33,334 nucleotides of DNA from Candidatus Peregrinibacteria bacterium CG2_30_44_17 (GTDB taxonomy: Bacteria > Patescibacteriota > Gracilibacteria > UBA1369 > UBA12470): contig MNZJ01000018.1 in NCBI GenBank assembly GCA_001873565.1, forward strand, positions 1-33,334, read 5' to 3'. A model generated the notes under the pieces. The model was not told where the DNA came from. It did not search any database and was given only the letters and a program-made list of their open reading frames with translations. Each line of letters opens with the position of its first letter. Position 1 is the stretch's first letter. Shown in pieces: positions 31,561 to 33,334 of the stretch. A program made the translations under genes and the position numbers.

Positions 31561-31730
31561 TTTTCGTTTTGATTAATTTGTAATTTTTCGTGTACACGGG
31601 AGAAAGTGCGCCAAAAATATCATAGTGATATTAAAAAAACCTGAAAAAAATGCATGCTTTATAAGAAGCTACTCAAATCGATAACCATCTCTTATCACCT
31701 TGTTTTTATGTGTTTTTCCTCGGATTTTGT

Positions 31731-31759
31731 TTGACTTATACTGTAAGTTACCTTATATT
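31731..31759 (+). promoter_or_regulatory. Promoter of rpsT
   Basis: TTGACT (31731-31736), 17 bases and TATATT (31754-31759) form a near-consensus promoter, with a leader of about 22 bases before the ATG at 31789. The rest of the 31561-31788 gap is AT-rich and must also hold the promoter of the minus-strand dockerin gene; a TATGAT on that strand near 31620 is a weak candidate. Confidence 0.7.
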
Positions 31760-31788
31760 CCTCCTCGCAAAACTTTTAGAAAAAATTT

Positions 31789-32052
31789 ATGCCAATTACA
31801 AAAGCAGCCAAGAAAGCACTTCGCCAATCTCGCGTTAAACAAGAGCGTAATTACAACACACGTACTAAGTATAAGAGAGCTATGCGTGATGTAGTTGACG
31901 CCGTCAAGGCTGGCAAACCTGAGGAAGCTACAAAAGCCCTATCTCGCGCACAAAAAGAGATTGATATGGCTGCAAAGAAAAAAGTTCTCAGCAAGAAGAC
32001 TGCTGCCAGAAGGAAATCACTACTTGCTAGGACTGTTAGTATCGGCAAATAG
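31789..32052 (+). CDS. rpsT: 30S ribosomal protein S20
   Basis: S20 binds the 5' domain of 16S rRNA. The 87-residue product is highly basic: MPITKAAKKALRQSRVKQER at the start, TKYKRAMRDVVDAVKAGKPE in the middle, and KKKVLSKKTAARRKSLLART at the end. The length and the 'AAKKALRQS..R..N' start are typical. It is a single gene with its own promoter. A weak hairpin (CACAC/GTGTG, about 32064-32096) followed by TTTTATT may end its transcript. Confidence 0.95.
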   Translation: MPITKAAKKALRQSRVKQERNYNTRTKYKRAMRDVVDAVKAGKPEEATKALSRAQKEIDMAAKKKVLSKKTAARRKSLLARTVSIGK

Positions 32053-32115
32053 GACTTTTCCGCACACAATGATCGATATGATTCTATGCGTGTGTTTTAT
32101 TGTATCATAGCCGAA

Positions 32116-32261
32116 TTACCATCAAATAACAGTAAATTCCAAAGGCTGTTTTGCTATATGGCTTCGTTATCAGAAGCCTTAAATAGCGCTGCTATTCTTT
32201 GTTTTTGATGCCTTGCCATATAGACAAATCAGCCTCCATCCTTTATGTCATTTGATGGTAA
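32116..32261. repeat. 146-bp foldback between rpsT and tRNA-Ile
   Basis: TTACCATCAAAT (32116-32127) pairs perfectly with ATTTGATGGTAA (32250-32261). A second arm, GGCTG...CTATATGGC (32144-32162), pairs with GCCATATAG...CAGCC (32215-32234) with small gaps. The centre carries the small palindrome AATAGC-GCT-GCTATT. There is no coding capacity. In form it is like a MITE or other palindromic intergenic repeat. Confidence 0.8.
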
Positions 32262-32300
32262 GTCAGCTATATTTGCATTTTCCGTTTATTCACATTAAAA

Positions 32301-32327
32301 TTGCCTTTGCGGATTTCCTGGTATCTT
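32301..32327 (+). promoter_or_regulatory. Possible promoter of tRNA-Ile
   Basis: TTGCCT (32301-32306), 15 bases and TATCTT (32322-32327) lie 9 bases before the tRNA 5' end. The spacing is short and the boxes imperfect. Confidence 0.3.
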
Positions 32328-32354
32328 TGACAATTTGGGCCTGTAGCTCAGTGG

Positions 32355-32744
32355 TTAGAGCAGTCGGCTTAACGGTGTTGGTACTAAGTCGAGGTGTGGA
32401 TTGTGTTCCTCTGCGTGGCAATTGCTACAAAGAAGAACACATTTATCAAGTTCTGCCATGATAGATCTTTTATCTCTATTTGATATTGATCTCATGTCTA
32501 ACTTAAACTCTTTTTCTTTTGCATCTATGTGATGGAAAGACAAAGCGGCTGAATTCTTGCAGTAACCGCATTTAGAGCACTTCCCTCCTGCTAGTTTAAT
32601 CAATTCTAGCTTTCTCTTAACCCCTCTATCTTTTTGGGCGTTATATCCTTGGTGAAGTTTGTTCTTGCATTTAGTACTGCAAAATTTTGATTGTCGGCCT
32701 TGCAAAGGCTGATTACACACAATGCATGTTATGATTTGTTTCAT
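32355..32744 (-). CDS. HNH homing endonuclease encoded antisense in the intron
   Basis: This 129-residue protein has an N-terminal zinc-ribbon-like region (CIVCNQPLQ...FCSTKCKNK, four Cys), a second CxxC (CSKCGYC, about 66-72), then the HNH core: LSFHHIDAKEKEF (HH near 81-82), a spacer, and CVLLCSNCHAEEH with the final zinc Cys pair and His. It is read opposite to the tRNA and lies in the intron P1 loop; its last five codons run back into the 5' exon and the D-arm (stop at 32355-32357). The tail after CHAEEH is therefore junction-derived and probably not functional. Intron homing into intron-less tRNA-Ile genes is the likely role. No clear ribosome binding site is seen; a TATAGT lies about 6 bases upstream of the ATG. 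Confidence 0.88.
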   Translation of the reverse strand: MKQIITCIVCNQPLQGRQSKFCSTKCKNKLHQGYNAQKDRGVKRKLELIKLAGGKCSKCGYCKNSAALSFHHIDAKEKEFKLDMRSISNRDKRSIMAELDKCVLLCSNCHAEEHNPHLDLVPTPLSRLL

Positions 32745-33030
32745 AACCGCACTATAACACGATACGTATCACCATCATAGGGCTGTGATCGGAGTAATCC
32801 GATCATGAATATCTGTCAAATTCGGGGAAACCTAAAGATCGTTATGCGATTTATGGCAATCCCGAGCCAAGTCTCCTGCTTAGCAGGAGAAAGGTGTAGA
32901 GACTAGACGGCAGACATCCTTTTGATAGCAAGGAAGGCGACTTGATCGCTTCGCTTCCTGTCTCTCTTTGGGATGAAGGGATAGTCCAGCTTACAAACTC
33001 GAAAGAGATCATGAAAGTGATAGTGAGATG
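32370..33030 (+). ncRNA. Group I intron (IC3-like) in the tRNA-Ile anticodon loop
   Basis: The 661-base intron sits between U33 and C34. The 5' exon end CGGCT (32365-32369) pairs with the guide GGCTG (32781-32785), leaving the standard U-G pair at the splice site. P2 is TGATCGG/CCGATCA (32786-32805). The core then follows closely the Azoarcus tRNA-Ile ribozyme as I remember it: GTCAAATTCGG...GAAACCTAA, TATGGCAA...CGAGCCAAG, GGTGTAGAGACTAGACGG and ATAGTCCAG. P4 is TTCGGG/CCCGA, P6 includes CTCCTGC/GCAGGAG (32873-32889), P7 is GACTA (32901-32905)/TAGTC (32982-32986), and P8 is CATCC (32915-32919)/GGATG (32971-32975) with an extra hairpin. The last base is G (33030). The large P1 loop holds an antisense HNH gene. 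Confidence 0.93.
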
Positions 33031-33076
33031 CATAACCGATTGGTCGCTGGTTCAAGTCCAGCCAGGCCCACCAATA

Positions 33077-33105
33077 TTGACAATTCCGTAATCCAATGGC
33101 ATGAT
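33077..33105 (+). promoter_or_regulatory. Promoter of the secreted protein gene at the window end
   Basis: TTGACA (33077-33082, full consensus), 17 bases and CATGAT (33100-33105) begin 4 bases after the tRNA CCA end and lie 27 bases before the ATG at 33133. Confidence 0.6.
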
Positions 33106-33132
33106 TTGCATCTGTTTATTTATCGTGTCCTT

Positions 33133-33334
33133 ATGAGGCAGTCACCTGACAGTCATAATAATTATGGTCATTCTCGCAGAGACCTCTTAAGGCTTGCGAT
33201 TGTTTGCGCTGTTTCGCTGATTCCAACCATGAGTTGTTCCGAAGAGACTAGACAGTCTTCGGCAGAGTATCAAGCTTATGACGCACTGCGTGAAGGCGTT
33301 GCTTATAACCCGGATTTCAATCAAGCACATACTG
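33133..33334 (+). CDS. N-terminal part of a secreted, probably lipid-anchored protein
   Basis: The frame runs from the ATG at 33133 to the window end (67 complete codons). The start has an N-terminal polar stretch, then HSRRDLLRLAIVCAVSLIPT, then MSC. This is a signal peptide with a twin-Arg pair and a candidate lipobox (PTMSC), so the mature protein may start at Cys. The RRDLLRL motif is Tat-like (xRRxFLK), but a Sec lipoprotein signal is as plausible. The mature part seen (SEETRQSSAEYQAYDALREG) gives no family clue. Confidence 0.65.
   Translation, partial: MRQSPDSHNNYGHSRRDLLRLAIVCAVSLIPTMSCSEETRQSSAEYQAYDALREGVAYNPDFNQAHT

Larger units (their letters stand above)
32337..33073 (+). tRNA. 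tRNA-Ile(CAU), split by a group I intron; CCA encoded
   Basis: The exons are 32337-32369 and 33031-33073. Joined they give a 76-base tRNA. The acceptor strand GGGCCTG pairs with CAGGCCC, then A and CCA. The D-arm is GCTCAGTGGTTAGAGC. The anticodon stem GTCGG/CCGAT encloses the loop CT-CAT-AA. The variable loop is TGGTC and the T-arm is GCTGG-TTCAAGT-CCAGC. The D-arm, variable loop and T-arm are nearly identical to E. coli tRNA-Ile2, whose CAU anticodon is turned into lysidine-AU by TilS to read AUA. The join is set by the group I rules: the 5' exon ends in U33 and the intron ends in G. The alternative loop CTTATAA (anticodon UAU) would need an intron that breaks these rules. Confidence 0.92.

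Noticed and set aside
30962-31576. 204-codon open frame opposite the dockerin gene
   Set aside because: Ser/Leu/Pro-rich shadow of a Ser/Asp/Gly-rich gene whose domains are recognisable on the other strand.
32365-32391. Hairpin CGGCTTA/TAAGTCG at the 5' splice site as the intron P1
   Set aside because: It pairs well but puts no U-G pair at a usable splice site, and it would not be followed by P2. The guide GGCTG next to P2 fits better. The hairpin may still compete with P1.
32363-33040. Reading the split tRNA as tRNA-Leu(UAA), the classic site of bacterial tRNA introns
   Set aside because: Joining more of the 5' side gives a UAA anticodon, but the variable loop is only 5 bases (Leu needs a long arm) and the arms match tRNA-Ile2. 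The CAU join also satisfies the group I splice rules.
1-33334. UGA read as glycine (genetic code 25)
   Set aside because: Conserved genes such as tmk end at TGA at the expected length, and no conserved gene in the window contains an in-frame TGA.
1-33334. CRISPR array
   Set aside because: No regularly spaced direct repeats with unique spacers were seen. The repeated segments at 18597-18715 are coding, and the 34-bp repeat occurs only twice.

Overview
The window looks like a chromosomal segment from a small-genome bacterium of the Candidate Phyla Radiation (Patescibacteria), possibly near Peregrinibacteria. The reasons are: several membrane proteins built from modules resembling the T4SS_pilin family known from this radiation, very large PKD-repeat surface proteins, cohesin/dockerin and lamin-tail domains, a self-splicing intron in a tRNA gene, compact operons, and few clear Shine-Dalgarno sequences. 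TGA acts as a stop at the end of conserved genes such as tmk, so the UGA=Gly code of Gracilibacteria is not in use. The lineage is an inference from gene content.

Layout. 1-1750: the end of a truncated gene, a sparse stretch, tRNA-Gln(UUG) on the minus strand with a bidirectional terminator, and an unrecognised ORF. 1760-8028 (+): polX-rsmE, a secreted acidic protein, a short ORF, rsmG-rlmE and an aspartase-like gene; the rlmE-aspA gap holds a direct repeat and a foldback. 8046-17463 (-): four genes for envelope proteins. Two are membrane proteins with three tandem pilin-like two-helix modules each. The third is a 1591-residue protein with one such module followed by about ten PKD-like repeats. 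The fourth is a 795-residue protein with three membrane helices and six PKD repeats. A 270-bp multi-armed inverted repeat fills the gap between the two PKD genes. 17641-26454 (+): secE-nusG, a membrane protein, rplK, another membrane protein, rplA, then a metallo-hydrolase, dut, tmk, folD, purF and purD (translation machinery followed by nucleotide and one-carbon metabolism). 26451-31560 (-): a fused tyrA-pheA gene, a YtxH/histone-tail protein, maf, a membrane-anchored cohesin, and a secreted protein with lamin-tail, cohesin, FN3 and dockerin domains. 31789-33334 (+): rpsT, a 146-bp foldback, a tRNA-Ile(CAU) gene split by a group I intron carrying an antisense HNH endonuclease gene, and the start of a secreted protein.

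Three things stand out. First, the split tRNA-Ile(CAU): its IC3-type intron core resembles the Azoarcus tRNA-Ile ribozyme, but the insertion lies 5' of the anticodon and an HNH gene sits antisense in the P1 loop. Second, the minus-strand operon with seven copies of a pilin-like helix pair spread over three genes and joined to giant PKD surface proteins, which could be an uncharacterised envelope structure. Third, a neighbouring pair of genes encoding a membrane-anchored cohesin and a secreted dockerin protein. All assignments come from reading the sequence and from remembered family motifs; no database search was run.
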